DNA from: Mucilaginibacter sp. OK283
GTDB lineage: Bacteria > Bacteroidota > Bacteroidia > Sphingobacteriales > Sphingobacteriaceae
DNA length: 64,000 nucleotides
Reading direction: 5' to 3'
NCBI RefSeq assembly: GCF_900110415.1
Contig: NZ_FODR01000018.1
Coordinates: 24,847-88,846 of the forward strand
Part shown: piece after piece, positions 28,842 to 38,765 of the stretch
Layout of the letters: each line of letters starts with the position of its first letter
Numbering within the stretch: the first letter of the stretch is position 1
Notes under the pieces: model-generated
What the model saw: only the letters and a program-made list of their open reading frames with translations
Databases searched by the model: none
Told to the model about the DNA's origin: nothing
Program-made: the position numbers and the translations under genes

Positions 28842-30458
28842 ATGAAACCAATTAATAAAATTGCACTTTTTTTGCTATTCGGAGCAGCAATTGCCGGATG
28901 TAAAAAGGAGTTCTTGAACCGTCCATCCAACTCACAAATCAGCTCTACTAATTTTTACAAAACCCCCAACGATTTAAGGTTGGCTACTGCCAGTCTGTAT
29001 GGAGGTGCGCCTTGGGGCCAATGGCATTATAATGCTTTGCTGCAATTGGGCGATATATTGAGCGGTACCGGTCACGTAGGCTATAACGACGATATGGGGC
29101 AGCTTTTTAGTCGTACAATTACGGCGAATAATGGCATTTTAAATGAGGGTTGGACAGGTTTGTATATCGTGATCGGTCAATGCAATAATGTTATTAATGC
29201 CATACAGCAAACAGCGTCGGCATCTATCCCGCAGGCAACCAGAAATGCTGCTATTGCCGAAGCAAAGTTCATACGTGCGGTAGCCTATTATCACCTCGCC
29301 GTTTATTGGGGCGCTGTGCCTATTATTGAGGACAATTCCAAATTAATAAGCAACCCCATGCTTAGTCGTAATACTACTGCTGATGTATTTAAATTTATCA
29401 CCATCGATTTAACTTATGCCGCCCGAAACCTCCCTTTAAAAGATGACAAAGGCAGGTTAACCACCTGGTCGGCGCAGGGAATGCTGGGCAAAGTGTATTT
29501 AACAATGGCTGGTGTGGGCAGCAAACAGGAAGGGCAGCGCAACCAAGCATTGCTGGACAGTGCAAAAAAATACGCAGGTAATGTGTGTAAAAACAGCGGA
29601 TTAATGCTTCTTGGGCAGGATGATCCGAACCATCTCGGCTATTATAATCTTTTCCGGTCGCAATACAACGATAACCCCGAAGCATTGTTTGCTTTTCAGT
29701 GGTCGCCAGATCAAACGAGTTGGGAAACCGGTAACATGTATTTAACCTTTTCGCCAAGCAATGCTATAAATCCTCAAAAAAACGGTGCCTGGTTTGGCTT
29801 AGCCCCAACCTGGGATCTGTATAAGATGTACTCGGCTGATGATACAATAAGGCGCAAAGCCACTATTATGCTCAACGGAGATTATTACCCCGAATTGAAT
29901 GCTGCAGGTGGTGGTTTTAAATCAACAGGTGTTGGTTTAAAAAAACACATCATTGGCAACGAAGTGGATAACAACGCGCCAACAATGACTTATACGTCAT
30001 CCGTTGAGCACGACGCAGTGCTCAGGTTGGCTGATGTATATTTAGTGTATGCCGAAGCTATTTTGGGTAACAATGGCATTACTGTAGATATGGATGCCTT
30101 AACCTATTTTAATAAGGTGCGGACAAGGGCCGGCGTGACCCCTGTGACTAAGCTGGACGGTCCTACAATACTTAAAGAGAGAAGAATTGAACTTGCTTTT
30201 GAAGGACAATATTGGATAGATCTGGTTCGGTATTCTTTTTACAGTCCGATGGCAGCTGTGAAGTTGCTTAACGATCAGGATGCCACTCACAGCCGCCAAA
30301 CATTTAGTTATGATGCTACAACGCGTAAGGCTACAAGGGATACTACTGCTGCTCCATCTGCGGTTCCGGCATCCATCAGTTCATTTACATTGCAAATTCC
30401 AGCGTCTGAATTATCTTCTGATCCGAAATTGGCAGCTCCACCGGTACCATATTATTAA
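28842..30458 (+). CDS. SusD/RagB-family nutrient-binding outer membrane lipoprotein (pair 2)
   Basis: 538 residues. The lipobox ends IAGC with Cys20, followed by Lys-Lys. SusD features include EAKFIRAVAYYHLAVYWGAVPI in the helical part and LRLADVYLVYAEAILGNNG and ILKERRIELAFEGQYWIDLVRY in the C-terminal part. It starts 29 bases after susC and forms the lid that binds the glycan. It is followed by the surface glycan-binding protein gene. Confidence 0.95.
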   Translation: MKPINKIALFLLFGAAIAGCKKEFLNRPSNSQISSTNFYKTPNDLRLATASLYGGAPWGQWHYNALLQLGDILSGTGHVGYNDDMGQLFSRTITANNGILNEGWTGLYIVIGQCNNVINAIQQTASASIPQATRNAAIAEAKFIRAVAYYHLAVYWGAVPIIEDNSKLISNPMLSRNTTADVFKFITIDLTYAARNLPLKDDKGRLTTWSAQGMLGKVYLTMAGVGSKQEGQRNQALLDSAKKYAGNVCKNSGLMLLGQDDPNHLGYYNLFRSQYNDNPEALFAFQWSPDQTSWETGNMYLTFSPSNAINPQKNGAWFGLAPTWDLYKMYSADDTIRRKATIMLNGDYYPELNAAGGGFKSTGVGLKKHIIGNEVDNNAPTMTYTSSVEHDAVLRLADVYLVYAEAILGNNGITVDMDALTYFNKVRTRAGVTPVTKLDGPTILKERRIELAFEGQYWIDLVRYSFYSPMAAVKLLNDQDATHSRQTFSYDATTRKATRDTTAAPSAVPASISSFTLQIPASELSSDPKLAAPPVPYY

Positions 30459-30482
30459 TTGAACCATTTTAAATAAATTGTT

Positions 30483-32000
30483 ATGAAAAAGAAATCATAC
30501 CTAAGCTTGTTTTTTTTGCCGCTTTTATTCATGATAGTGGCCTTATCACCAGCTTGTAAAAAGAATGCTGACGGCAGCGGTGCTCCTCCTGTTATTTCAG
30601 CCATTAAGAGTTACGTAGCATCACCTAATGATACGGTTTTGCATAGCGCTGTAGCAAATGGCCAATGGGTGGTAATAACCGGGCAGAATTTGCAAGATGC
30701 AACTCAAATTTATTTTGACGGAGTTCCTGCCTCTTTTAACATTGCTTTATTAGCCCCCGGCAGTGCCGTTGTGAAAATCCCTCCCATACAGTTTTCAACA
30801 ATTGATACTGCCAAGTTATATACGGTAAAGTATGTTACAGCAGCAGGTTCAGCAACCTTCTCTTTTAAGTTAGGCCCGGCGGCACCTACTATTAGTGCAA
30901 TTTCCAATGTATTTGCCAATCCGGGCGATTCGGTTTATCTATATGGTACAAATTTAGTATTGGTTCAACAGTTTATTTACGGGGGAACTAAAATTCCCTC
31001 ATTTAATTCAAACGCTGATGGAACCTCTCTGGGTTTCCGTATGCCGGCTGCAACACCAAACAGTCAAATAGTAGTGACTACTAAGTCCGGTACTGCCCGG
31101 GATACCATAAATGCCACGCCAACTGTTACCTGGGTTTCCAACGAAAATGCCAGCCCTGGCGATTCAGTTTATATTCATGGTACCTATTTGAAGAATATTC
31201 AATCGCTAAGTTATGCGGGTGCCGCGGTTAGCTCCTTTACAACATCAACTGATTTAAAATCTGTCGCTTTTGTTGCGCCTGCAACGTCGCAAAGCGGGCC
31301 GGTATCTGTTACTACAAAGTTTGGTACGGGTACTACTGTTTTCAATGTTCATACCGCAACATATCTACAAAACGGTGTTATCGAAAACATGGAAGGCGGA
31401 TGGAGTTTTAATGGTATGAATGGTTGGTGGGCGGCAGGTAGTGGTGGTATTAATAAAGCCTCAAATGATCCATTCGGCTGGCTTACACACACCACCGACT
31501 TTGATGGCGTATTGGGTACAAACAATTCCATATTTATCTTTTTGAATACCGGTATTTTAAATAGTGGTGAAGGGCAATGGTATGGTGGTTCCGGGACTCG
31601 TTTATCAGGAAATCAATGGGTGCCGACGGCTAACCTTAATGACGCACCAGGCAACTGGGCCTTAAAAATGGAAGTAAGTATCGGAAAAAACTGGAATGGT
31701 GGTGCACTGGATATTTCAACAGATGCAGGTGGCTATATATACAGATGGGAACCATGGAACACCGGAACCGCATACAAAACAAAGGGCTGGATTACTTTAA
31801 CTATACCGTTAACATCATTTAGGGCAAGTGATCCAACACTTGGCGAGGGTATGGGAGCTCCTTTAACTAAAATTGCCGATTTGGTGGGGCCAACAGGAAA
31901 CACCGCTGCCAACATATATGTACATAATTATGGCACAGCTAAAACAGCGACAGGTTTTTACGGTGCATTTGATAACATCCGTATTGTAAAAATTAAATAA
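30483..32000 (+). CDS. Surface glycan-binding lipoprotein with IPT/TIG domains (SGBP)
   Basis: 505 residues with a lipobox ending SPAC (Cys25) followed by Lys-Lys. Three consecutive IPT/TIG-like Ig domains (about 38-130, 132-210, 212-290) show the recurring pattern NPGDSVYLYGTNL, SPGDSVYIHGTYL. The C-terminal domain (about 295-505) is a beta-rich module with many Trp and Gly residues (WSFNGMNGWWAAGSGG, GGYIYRWEPWN, FYGAFDNIRIVKI), as in the glycan-binding domain of the SGBP-B proteins of xyloglucan loci. It displays a glycan-binding module on stalked Ig domains and helps capture polymer at the surface. It is not an enzyme. Confidence 0.88.
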   Translation: MKKKSYLSLFFLPLLFMIVALSPACKKNADGSGAPPVISAIKSYVASPNDTVLHSAVANGQWVVITGQNLQDATQIYFDGVPASFNIALLAPGSAVVKIPPIQFSTIDTAKLYTVKYVTAAGSATFSFKLGPAAPTISAISNVFANPGDSVYLYGTNLVLVQQFIYGGTKIPSFNSNADGTSLGFRMPAATPNSQIVVTTKSGTARDTINATPTVTWVSNENASPGDSVYIHGTYLKNIQSLSYAGAAVSSFTTSTDLKSVAFVAPATSQSGPVSVTTKFGTGTTVFNVHTATYLQNGVIENMEGGWSFNGMNGWWAAGSGGINKASNDPFGWLTHTTDFDGVLGTNNSIFIFLNTGILNSGEGQWYGGSGTRLSGNQWVPTANLNDAPGNWALKMEVSIGKNWNGGALDISTDAGGYIYRWEPWNTGTAYKTKGWITLTIPLTSFRASDPTLGEGMGAPLTKIADLVGPTGNTAANIYVHNYGTAKTATGFYGAFDNIRIVKIK

Positions 32001-32003
32001 ACC

Positions 32004-32039
32004 TACAGCGCCGCAACAACACGTTGCTGCGGCGCTGTA
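32004..32039 (+). terminator. Strong intergenic hairpin after the SGBP gene
   Basis: A perfect 12-bp stem TACAGCGCCGCA with TGCGGCGCTGTA directly after the stop codon. There is no good T run after it, so it may act as an RNA stability or attenuation element between the SusC/D/SGBP part and the enzyme genes rather than as a full stop. Confidence 0.6.
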
Positions 32040-32074
32040 ACTAATTAAAAGGTAACTTTTTAATAAAAACGAAA

Positions 32075-33604
32075 ATGAAGATAATGAAAATAGCGACGGT
32101 GTATAAAATTGTAGGGGTTTTCTTTGCAATTTTAGTAGTGGTTTCCTGTAAAAAATCGGGAACGCCGTCCGCACAGCTAACACTTTCCAATCTAACAGAT
32201 GCTATACCGGATGGTGGTGGAACTGTAGACTTAAAATTTACCACCAACGCTGCCTGGCGTGTTGATACTGCCGGTTTAGGATGGCTGCATTTAGACAAAG
32301 CATCAGGGAATAGCGGTGATGTAACCATTAAAATTTCAGCAGCAGCAAATTCATCCGGCGGCACCCGGTCAACGGTGTTAAATGTAAGTTCGGTCAATGG
32401 TCAAATCAGGCGAATTACCGTAACACAAGATGCCCAAATTTATCCATCATATAACACATCGGCCAAAGCACCCGATGTAACAGGCATGGGTAGCACCGCT
32501 TCGCAGCTGGCCGCAAAGATGACAATGGGATGGAATATTTATAACACGTTGGATGCGCCCGGATGGGAAACCGGATGGGGAAACCCTAAAGTTACCCAGC
32601 AGCTGATTGATCTGGTAAGATCAACTGGTATGAATTCCATAAGGATTCCTTGCACCTGGAGTAACCACATAATAAATAACCAAACTTCCCAAATAGACCC
32701 ACTCTGGCTCGCCCGCGTAAAAGAAGTTGTTCAATATTGCATTAACGACAATATGTATGTGATACTTAATACCCACCACGATAGTTATATTGATTGCACA
32801 GTTACAGGTGCTAAACAGGATTCTGTTAATGCCAAGCATAAGGCAATTTGGCAGCAAATAGCAACAACGATGCGGGATTTTGACGAGCATTTGATACTTG
32901 CCAGTACCAATGAACCCAATGCGAATGATATACCAACAACCGTTACCTTAATGCGTTATCACCAATCATTTATTGATGCAGTGCGAGGGACCGGTGGTAA
33001 AAATACTTATCGTGCTATAGTTATTCAGTCGCCTTCTACGTCGCTTGATTTGCTTACTTCTTACCTTGATCCGGCTAATGCGTATAAGACACCTTCACTG
33101 CCTACCGACCCTACACCTCATAAAATGATGGTAGAGTTTCACTATTATAACCCGTCGCAATTTTGCATATTAGGTGGCTACGGTAGTACCACGCCCATGG
33201 ACGCAAGCTGGGGAAAAGAATTATATTTCTGGGGGAAAGACTTTCATACAAAAAACCCGCTCTTCCTGGATCGCAATTGCGTAGCCTCAACAGAAGAAGC
33301 TTATATGGATAACGCATTTACAGACGTTAAAACAAAATTTTCCGATAAGGGTATTCCAGTAATTATGGGCGAATTTGACACGAACTATCACGCTCAGAGA
33401 TTAACCGGATACCCGGCTGATTCGATATTGGCACTAAGATCGGGCTGGCATTACTATGCTTATCTCACAAAGCAAGCCAAAGCACATGGTGTGATTCCGT
33501 TTTTATGGGCCAGCGGTATATTTCAGCGGCCAAATACCGGCGTGCCCGCATATATAGGAGACCGGCAGGCATTAGATTCGCTAAAAAAAGGCGCGGGGTT
33601 TTAA
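32075..33604 (+). CDS. GH5 (subfamily 4-like) endo-glucanase lipoprotein with N-terminal BACON domain
   Basis: 509 residues. Lipobox ends VVSC with Cys25. Residues about 32-125 form a BACON domain (GGGTVDLKFTTNAAWRVDT...WLHLDKASGNSGDV, read in parts), as in the vanguard xyloglucanase of Bacteroides. The GH5 barrel (about 130-505) has acid/base Glu280 in STNEPN and nucleophile Glu433 in IMGEFDT. Several conserved positions differ from the two sister GH5 proteins here: GWNIYNT instead of GWNIGNT, NTHHDSY instead of NIHWDGG or NIHWDEG, and FLWASG instead of FLWDTG. It is probably the surface enzyme of the locus, but with a shifted substrate preference. It lies 74 bases after the SGBP gene. Confidence 0.9.
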   Translation: MKIMKIATVYKIVGVFFAILVVVSCKKSGTPSAQLTLSNLTDAIPDGGGTVDLKFTTNAAWRVDTAGLGWLHLDKASGNSGDVTIKISAAANSSGGTRSTVLNVSSVNGQIRRITVTQDAQIYPSYNTSAKAPDVTGMGSTASQLAAKMTMGWNIYNTLDAPGWETGWGNPKVTQQLIDLVRSTGMNSIRIPCTWSNHIINNQTSQIDPLWLARVKEVVQYCINDNMYVILNTHHDSYIDCTVTGAKQDSVNAKHKAIWQQIATTMRDFDEHLILASTNEPNANDIPTTVTLMRYHQSFIDAVRGTGGKNTYRAIVIQSPSTSLDLLTSYLDPANAYKTPSLPTDPTPHKMMVEFHYYNPSQFCILGGYGSTTPMDASWGKELYFWGKDFHTKNPLFLDRNCVASTEEAYMDNAFTDVKTKFSDKGIPVIMGEFDTNYHAQRLTGYPADSILALRSGWHYYAYLTKQAKAHGVIPFLWASGIFQRPNTGVPAYIGDRQALDSLKKGAGF

Positions 33605-33658
33605 GCATACCAACAATTGATATAAAACCTTCGTTAAATTCACCTATTGTGGGTGATA

Positions 33659-33701
33659 AAAAAGATCATCTGAACAGAATTGTGTTCAGATGAATCTTTT
33701 T
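33659..33701 (+). terminator. Terminator-like hairpin between two GH5 genes
   Basis: An 18-bp stem (AAAAAGATCATCTGAACA with TGTTCAGATGAATCTTTTT, one bulge) around a short loop and ending in five T. It stands 20 bases before the next ATG and would reduce read-through into the following genes. Confidence 0.75.
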
Positions 33702-33720
33702 AGGTAAAGATTAGGAGAAA

Positions 33721-34938
33721 ATGAAAATTAAGTACTCTTTTAAAATATTAATATCTATAATAATGCTCGCGTCTTTTTCTTCATTCAAAAGCGCGAATAC
33801 TTACAATAGGATAGCTGGTTTCCCGCGACCTGCCCGCTATCCTTCTTATAACACCTCACCAAAAGCTCCCGACTCAACAGGGATGAAAAGCAATGCTGTT
33901 CAGCTTGCAGCTAAAATCAGGTTGGGGTGGAACATTGGCAATACTTTTGAAGCCCCTGGTGGTGAAACAGGCTGGGGCAGTCCTGTTATTACAGAGGATT
34001 ATATAAAATTTGTGAAACAGCAGGGGTTTAATGCCATCCGCCTGCCATGTGCCTGGAATTTGACACATTTAGCTGATAAAAGCAAAGCGCGCATAGATAC
34101 AAATTGGCTTAACAGGGTTAAGCAAGTAATAGGGTATTGTGTAAAAAATGATATGTATGTTTTACTCAATATACATTGGGACGAGGGGTGGCTCGAAAAC
34201 AATTGTACTACTGTTAAAAAAGAGTCTGTTAACGCGAAACAAAAAGCGCTATGGGAGCAAATTGCAACAGCTATGCGCGATTTTGATGAACACCTGATGT
34301 TTGCCGGCGCCAACGAGCCGAATGCAGACAATGCGGAAAAGATGGCAACGCTTGCCAGCTATCATCAAACCTTTGTTAATGCGGTTCGATCCACCGGCGG
34401 TAGGAACAGCTACAGGGTGCTGGTAGTTCAGGGGCCTTCAACAGATATTGATAAAACCAGCGACCTGATGACTGCTCTTCCCCAGGACCAGGTGGCGGCG
34501 CGGATGATGGTTGAGGTGCATTTTTACTCTCCATATCAACTTTGCCTGATGGACGGCGATGCTGACTGGGGCAAGATGTTCTATTATTGGGGGGCCGGGC
34601 ACCATTCTGCAATAGAACCCAACCACAATGCCACCTGGGGTGAAGAAAGTGATGTAAACGCCGCCTTTGGCAAAATGAAGACAAAATTTGCCGATAAAGG
34701 AATTCCTGTACTGTTAGGCGAGTATGGAGCCTATAGACGAAACAACAGCAAACATGTTCCTTTAGATTTAACAACACATAACGATGCGGTGGATTATTGG
34801 CTAACCTATATTACAAAACAAGCGAAGGCCAACGGAATGTTGCCATTTTTCTGGGACACTGGTGGCGCTTTGGACAGGCAAAACTATTCCGTAAAAGATC
34901 AACGTACAATTGTAGCGCTTAATACGGGAGCTAACTAA
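33721..34938 (+). CDS. GH5 (subfamily 4-like) endo-beta-1,4-glucanase
   Basis: 405 residues, a single GH5 barrel after a signal peptide (about 1-24) without a lipobox, so probably periplasmic or secreted. Conserved GWNIGNTFEAP and GETGWGSP open the barrel; acid/base Glu199 lies in GANEPN and nucleophile Glu334 in VLLGEYGA. FFWDTGGALDR closes the active site. It is closer to the GH5 at 18497 than to its direct neighbour at 32075. It presumably shortens imported backbone fragments. Confidence 0.92.
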   Translation: MKIKYSFKILISIIMLASFSSFKSANTYNRIAGFPRPARYPSYNTSPKAPDSTGMKSNAVQLAAKIRLGWNIGNTFEAPGGETGWGSPVITEDYIKFVKQQGFNAIRLPCAWNLTHLADKSKARIDTNWLNRVKQVIGYCVKNDMYVLLNIHWDEGWLENNCTTVKKESVNAKQKALWEQIATAMRDFDEHLMFAGANEPNADNAEKMATLASYHQTFVNAVRSTGGRNSYRVLVVQGPSTDIDKTSDLMTALPQDQVAARMMVEVHFYSPYQLCLMDGDADWGKMFYYWGAGHHSAIEPNHNATWGEESDVNAAFGKMKTKFADKGIPVLLGEYGAYRRNNSKHVPLDLTTHNDAVDYWLTYITKQAKANGMLPFFWDTGGALDRQNYSVKDQRTIVALNTGAN

Positions 34939-35091
34939 AATATTACACAGAAAAGGTGCAAATTACATTCGAATAATTGCAGAGTCAATGTCACCTGCAT
35001 CTATAACAAATGACATTATTGATAATGCTGAATGAAATTTATGGTGAAACAACTTAAAACAGCTGCTATAGAAAAGCCCGGGACCTTTTTG

Positions 35092-37179
35092 ATGAGAAAA
35101 TTAATAACTACAATTATATTAGGGATCTTAATCCCTTCGGCAGCGTTAAAAGCACAGGAAGCCGGCCGGTTTTTTCCCGAAAAAGATTTGGTAACAACGG
35201 GTATCTATTATTATCCTGAACATTGGAGTGAAGCCCAATGGGAAAGGGATATAAAAAAGATATCAGACATGGGTTTTGAGTTTGTTCACCTGGCTGAATT
35301 TGCCTGGTTCAAAATGGAGCACGAAGAAGGCCGGTTTGACTTTACCTGGCTTGACAGGGTGGTGGGGCTTTGCACAAAATATCATCTCAAGGTGTTGCTA
35401 TGCACACCTTCTGCAACCACGCCAACCTGGATGCGGATAAACTACCCGGAAACTTTTGTTATGGATGGCCACTATATCCGTGCGGAGAATGGTACTCGGG
35501 GATTAGAGTCAATGGTTAATCCGAAATTCCGAGGCTTTGTACAAAGGATAGTAGCAGAGATGGCTAAACGATACGGGCAGAACAAAAATGTAATGGGGTG
35601 GCAGGTAGATAATGAACCCGGTGCTGTTCCCGATTATAGTCCCTCATCGCAGGATGCATTCAGAACGTGGCTGAAAAATAAGTACAAAACCATTGATGCA
35701 TTAAATACCGCCTGGGGGGCCGCATTCTGGAGCCAGTGGTTTAATAGTTTTGATCAGGTAATCATCCCGAATACGAACCTGGTAGGCTGGTGGGGCAATA
35801 ATCCCCATGCATTACTGGATTTTAAAAGATATTCGGCAGATGCCCAGGCAGAGTTCCTTGATTTTCAGGCAGGCGTTTTACGCAGCTACGTTTCAAAGAC
35901 GCAATTTGTTACCACCAACTATACTGCCGTTTGCACCGGTTCCGACCCTAACCGTACCGCTAAACTGGATTTTGCAACATACACGGCATATCCAAACGGT
36001 GGTACTGATAATCTTGGCGAATCGGGTTTCCGTTTAGGCAACAGCGATGTTGTTCTTTTTGCTTCAGAATATTACAAATCTGTAGGCGGCGTGTCAGGGG
36101 TTTTGGAAATTCAGCCGGGTCCAGTTAATTGGGGAAGCTACAATCCCCTGCTTTTGCCGGGTACCGTTAGGCTATGGCTGTATCACAGTTTTGCAGCTGG
36201 AGGTAAAGTCGCCTGTTCGTACCGCTTTCGTCAAATCCTATATGGCGCAGAACAATATCATGCTGGTGTGATACAAACGGATGGCGTAACGCCTTCGCAG
36301 GGCGGAAAAGACTATATGCAGTTCATGAAAGAAATAACAGAACTGAGGAAGCAATTTACGCCAGGCGCGAAGATGCCGGCAAAGCTGACCGCACGGTCGA
36401 CGGCGCTTCTGTGGAATGTAGAAAATTACTGGAGCATTGACAGACAAAGACAGACAGGACAATGGAATACATGGGATTACCCGGTAAAATTCCTTAAAAC
36501 GGCAAGATCATTAGGTGCACCTGTTGATGTAATTCAGGAAACGGCAGATTTGTCGAAGTATAAGTGTGTAATCGTTCCCGCCTATGAAATGATTGATTCT
36601 GCATTGGTGAAAAAATGGAATGACTATGTAGCCAAAGGCGGCCACCTGGTTATTACCTGCCGCACGGGTACCAAAGATCGCAGAGGGCATTTTTGGGAAG
36701 GGGAGACTGCCTTACCAATTTCAAACCTGATTGGCGCCCATATAAGCCAAACCGATATGCTTTCATCATACGGCAAAGGCGATATACTGATGAATTCAAA
36801 TCATTACCCATGGCATAGTTGGGCGGATTTGCTTGTGCCAAATGATACTGCGGGGGTGCTGGCCACCTATAATAACCAGTTCTATAAAGGAAAAGCTGCT
36901 GTGGTAAAACACCGGATTGGCAAAGGCGATGTAACCTATATCGGTGTAGATACCGATGATGCTAAATTAGAAAAGGATTTATTGAGACAGATTTATAAAG
37001 ATGCCGGTGCCACAACGGAGGATTACCCACCAGGGGTATTTGTTTATTGGCGCGATGGTTTTTATACGGCATTAAATTACTCATCAGAAAATTACACGGT
37101 AAATCTGCCGGATAATGCAAAAGTTTTAATTGGGGAAAAAACACTAAAACCATCGGGCGTACTCGTGTGGACAGAATGA
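35092..37179 (+). CDS. GH42 beta-galactosidase (or alpha-L-arabinopyranosidase)
   Basis: 695 residues from the ATG at 35092, which gives a clean signal peptide (MRKLITTIILGILIPSAALK); the frame is open to an ATG at 35032. The catalytic barrel opens with GIYYYPEHWSEAQWERDI, the GH42 signature. Acid/base Glu175 is in WQVDNEPG and the nucleophile is probably Glu339 in LEIQPGPVNW. A trimerisation-like Rossmann domain (about 420-610) follows with CVIVPAYEMID and GHLVITCRTG. It removes terminal galactose (or arabinopyranose) from side chains in the periplasm. A second GH42 lies at 41263 and differs in sequence, so the two may have different specificities. Confidence 0.9.
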   Translation: MRKLITTIILGILIPSAALKAQEAGRFFPEKDLVTTGIYYYPEHWSEAQWERDIKKISDMGFEFVHLAEFAWFKMEHEEGRFDFTWLDRVVGLCTKYHLKVLLCTPSATTPTWMRINYPETFVMDGHYIRAENGTRGLESMVNPKFRGFVQRIVAEMAKRYGQNKNVMGWQVDNEPGAVPDYSPSSQDAFRTWLKNKYKTIDALNTAWGAAFWSQWFNSFDQVIIPNTNLVGWWGNNPHALLDFKRYSADAQAEFLDFQAGVLRSYVSKTQFVTTNYTAVCTGSDPNRTAKLDFATYTAYPNGGTDNLGESGFRLGNSDVVLFASEYYKSVGGVSGVLEIQPGPVNWGSYNPLLLPGTVRLWLYHSFAAGGKVACSYRFRQILYGAEQYHAGVIQTDGVTPSQGGKDYMQFMKEITELRKQFTPGAKMPAKLTARSTALLWNVENYWSIDRQRQTGQWNTWDYPVKFLKTARSLGAPVDVIQETADLSKYKCVIVPAYEMIDSALVKKWNDYVAKGGHLVITCRTGTKDRRGHFWEGETALPISNLIGAHISQTDMLSSYGKGDILMNSNHYPWHSWADLLVPNDTAGVLATYNNQFYKGKAAVVKHRIGKGDVTYIGVDTDDAKLEKDLLRQIYKDAGATTEDYPPGVFVYWRDGFYTALNYSSENYTVNLPDNAKVLIGEKTLKPSGVLVWTE

Positions 37180-37202
37180 TTTTATTAAGAATTAACAAAT
37201 AG

Positions 37203-38762
37203 ATGAAAAAAACAATTTGGGTACTGCTGATTTCGCAATTCGCTTTTTTGGCTCATGTAAAAGGCCAAAGAGCAATTAATGTAGATTTAAACAAAACATC
37301 GGGTAAGCTTAATACCATGTTTAACGCCTGTGTAGGCGCAGGCCGGGCAAATGAAGGGCTGCGTGCCGACTGGCAGCAACAACTGGAATACGTAAGAAAA
37401 CAATGTGGTTTCCGGTATATCCGCATGCATGGCTTACTCACCGATGATATGGCCGTGTATACCGAAGACTCAAAAGGGAAACCTCAGTATAATTATATGT
37501 ATGTAGATGTCCTGTTTGATTTTCTGCATAAAATTGGGATGAAGCCTTTTGTAGAACTGGGTTTTATGCCTAATGCCCTGGCAAGTGGAAGCCAGACAAT
37601 TTTTTGGTGGCGTGGCAATGTTACCCCTCCAAAAGATTATAACAAATGGCAGGCGCTCATTACCAACCTTGTTCAGCATTTTACAGAACGATACGGTGCC
37701 GAAGAAGTAAAATCCTGGTATTTTGAAGTATGGAATGAGCCTAACTTATCTCCCGGATTCTGGACAGGTACGCAAGCCGATTATTTCAAATTGTACGATT
37801 ATTCTGTAAAGGCGGTTAAAAGCGTAAACCCCGAATATAAAGTAGGTGGCCCAGGTACTGCAGGCGCAGCCTGGGTTCCCGAAATGATTAATTATTGCAG
37901 CAAAAATAACATTCCAATCGATTTTGTAAGTACCCATTCTTATGGGGTAAACCAAGGCTTTCTGGATGAGTATGGTAATTCGGGCACGGTATTAAGTAAA
38001 GATTCGCTGGCCGTGAGTGGCGATGTGTTGAATTCCCGTAAACAAATCTCTCAATCAGCGAAACCCGGCCTGGAACTGCATTATACAGAATGGAGCGCAT
38101 CGTACACACCGGCAGATCCTGTTCACGATAGTTATCATGAAGCCGCCTATATCCTGGAAAAATTAAAACAGGTTGGGAATGCGGCCAACTCCATGTCGTA
38201 CTGGGTTTTTACCGATGTGTTTGAAGAACCAGGCCCACGGTTTACACCTTTCCATGGAGGTTTTGGTTTACTCAACATTCAAGGCATAAACAAACCAGCT
38301 TTTTATTCTTATAAATTCATGAATAAACTTGGAGGAACTGAGTTAGCCAATACCGATACACGTTCATGGGTTTGCAAAAATGATAAAGGGGATATCCAGG
38401 CATTGTTATGGGATTATACCTATACTTTGCCGGATTCTGTCAACAATCAATCTTATTACATAAAGAATTTGCCCGCCAAACCAAAAGGAAAAGTGAAAAT
38501 AAATCTATCGCATGTACCTGCCGGAAAATATACTATGGAAATTTATAAAGTAGGGTATAGGGTGAACGATGCATACACTGGCTATGTGGATATGGGCAGG
38601 CCCGGACAGTTAAACAGGCAGCAGGTTGAAAAGTTAAAACAAGAAAATGGCTCTCCTGTCGCAAAATGGCAAATTGAAATCAAGCCTAATTCCGTGTATT
38701 CCCAGGAGCTTGATATCCGGGAAAATGATGTTATCCTGGTAAACTTTATTAAAAAATCTTAA
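37203..38762 (+). CDS. GH39 beta-xylosidase-like glycoside hydrolase
   Basis: 519 residues with a signal peptide (about 1-21, HVKGQ). The barrel has RYIRMHGLLTDDMAVY near the N-terminus, acid/base Glu179 in EVWNEPN and nucleophile Glu296 in LHYTEWS, all standard for GH39. A beta-sandwich follows (about 400-519). Known GH39 enzymes act mostly on beta-xylosides. In this locus it could remove beta-xylosyl caps from side chains. It overlaps no neighbour and is followed only 3 bases later by the GH3 gene, so the two are translationally close. Confidence 0.88.
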   Translation: MKKTIWVLLISQFAFLAHVKGQRAINVDLNKTSGKLNTMFNACVGAGRANEGLRADWQQQLEYVRKQCGFRYIRMHGLLTDDMAVYTEDSKGKPQYNYMYVDVLFDFLHKIGMKPFVELGFMPNALASGSQTIFWWRGNVTPPKDYNKWQALITNLVQHFTERYGAEEVKSWYFEVWNEPNLSPGFWTGTQADYFKLYDYSVKAVKSVNPEYKVGGPGTAGAAWVPEMINYCSKNNIPIDFVSTHSYGVNQGFLDEYGNSGTVLSKDSLAVSGDVLNSRKQISQSAKPGLELHYTEWSASYTPADPVHDSYHEAAYILEKLKQVGNAANSMSYWVFTDVFEEPGPRFTPFHGGFGLLNIQGINKPAFYSYKFMNKLGGTELANTDTRSWVCKNDKGDIQALLWDYTYTLPDSVNNQSYYIKNLPAKPKGKVKINLSHVPAGKYTMEIYKVGYRVNDAYTGYVDMGRPGQLNRQQVEKLKQENGSPVAKWQIEIKPNSVYSQELDIRENDVILVNFIKKS

Positions 38763-38765
38763 CCC

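Noticed and set aside
34376..34777. 133-residue minus-strand ORF within the third GH5 gene
   Set aside because: Antisense shadow; the plus strand carries intact catalytic motifs.
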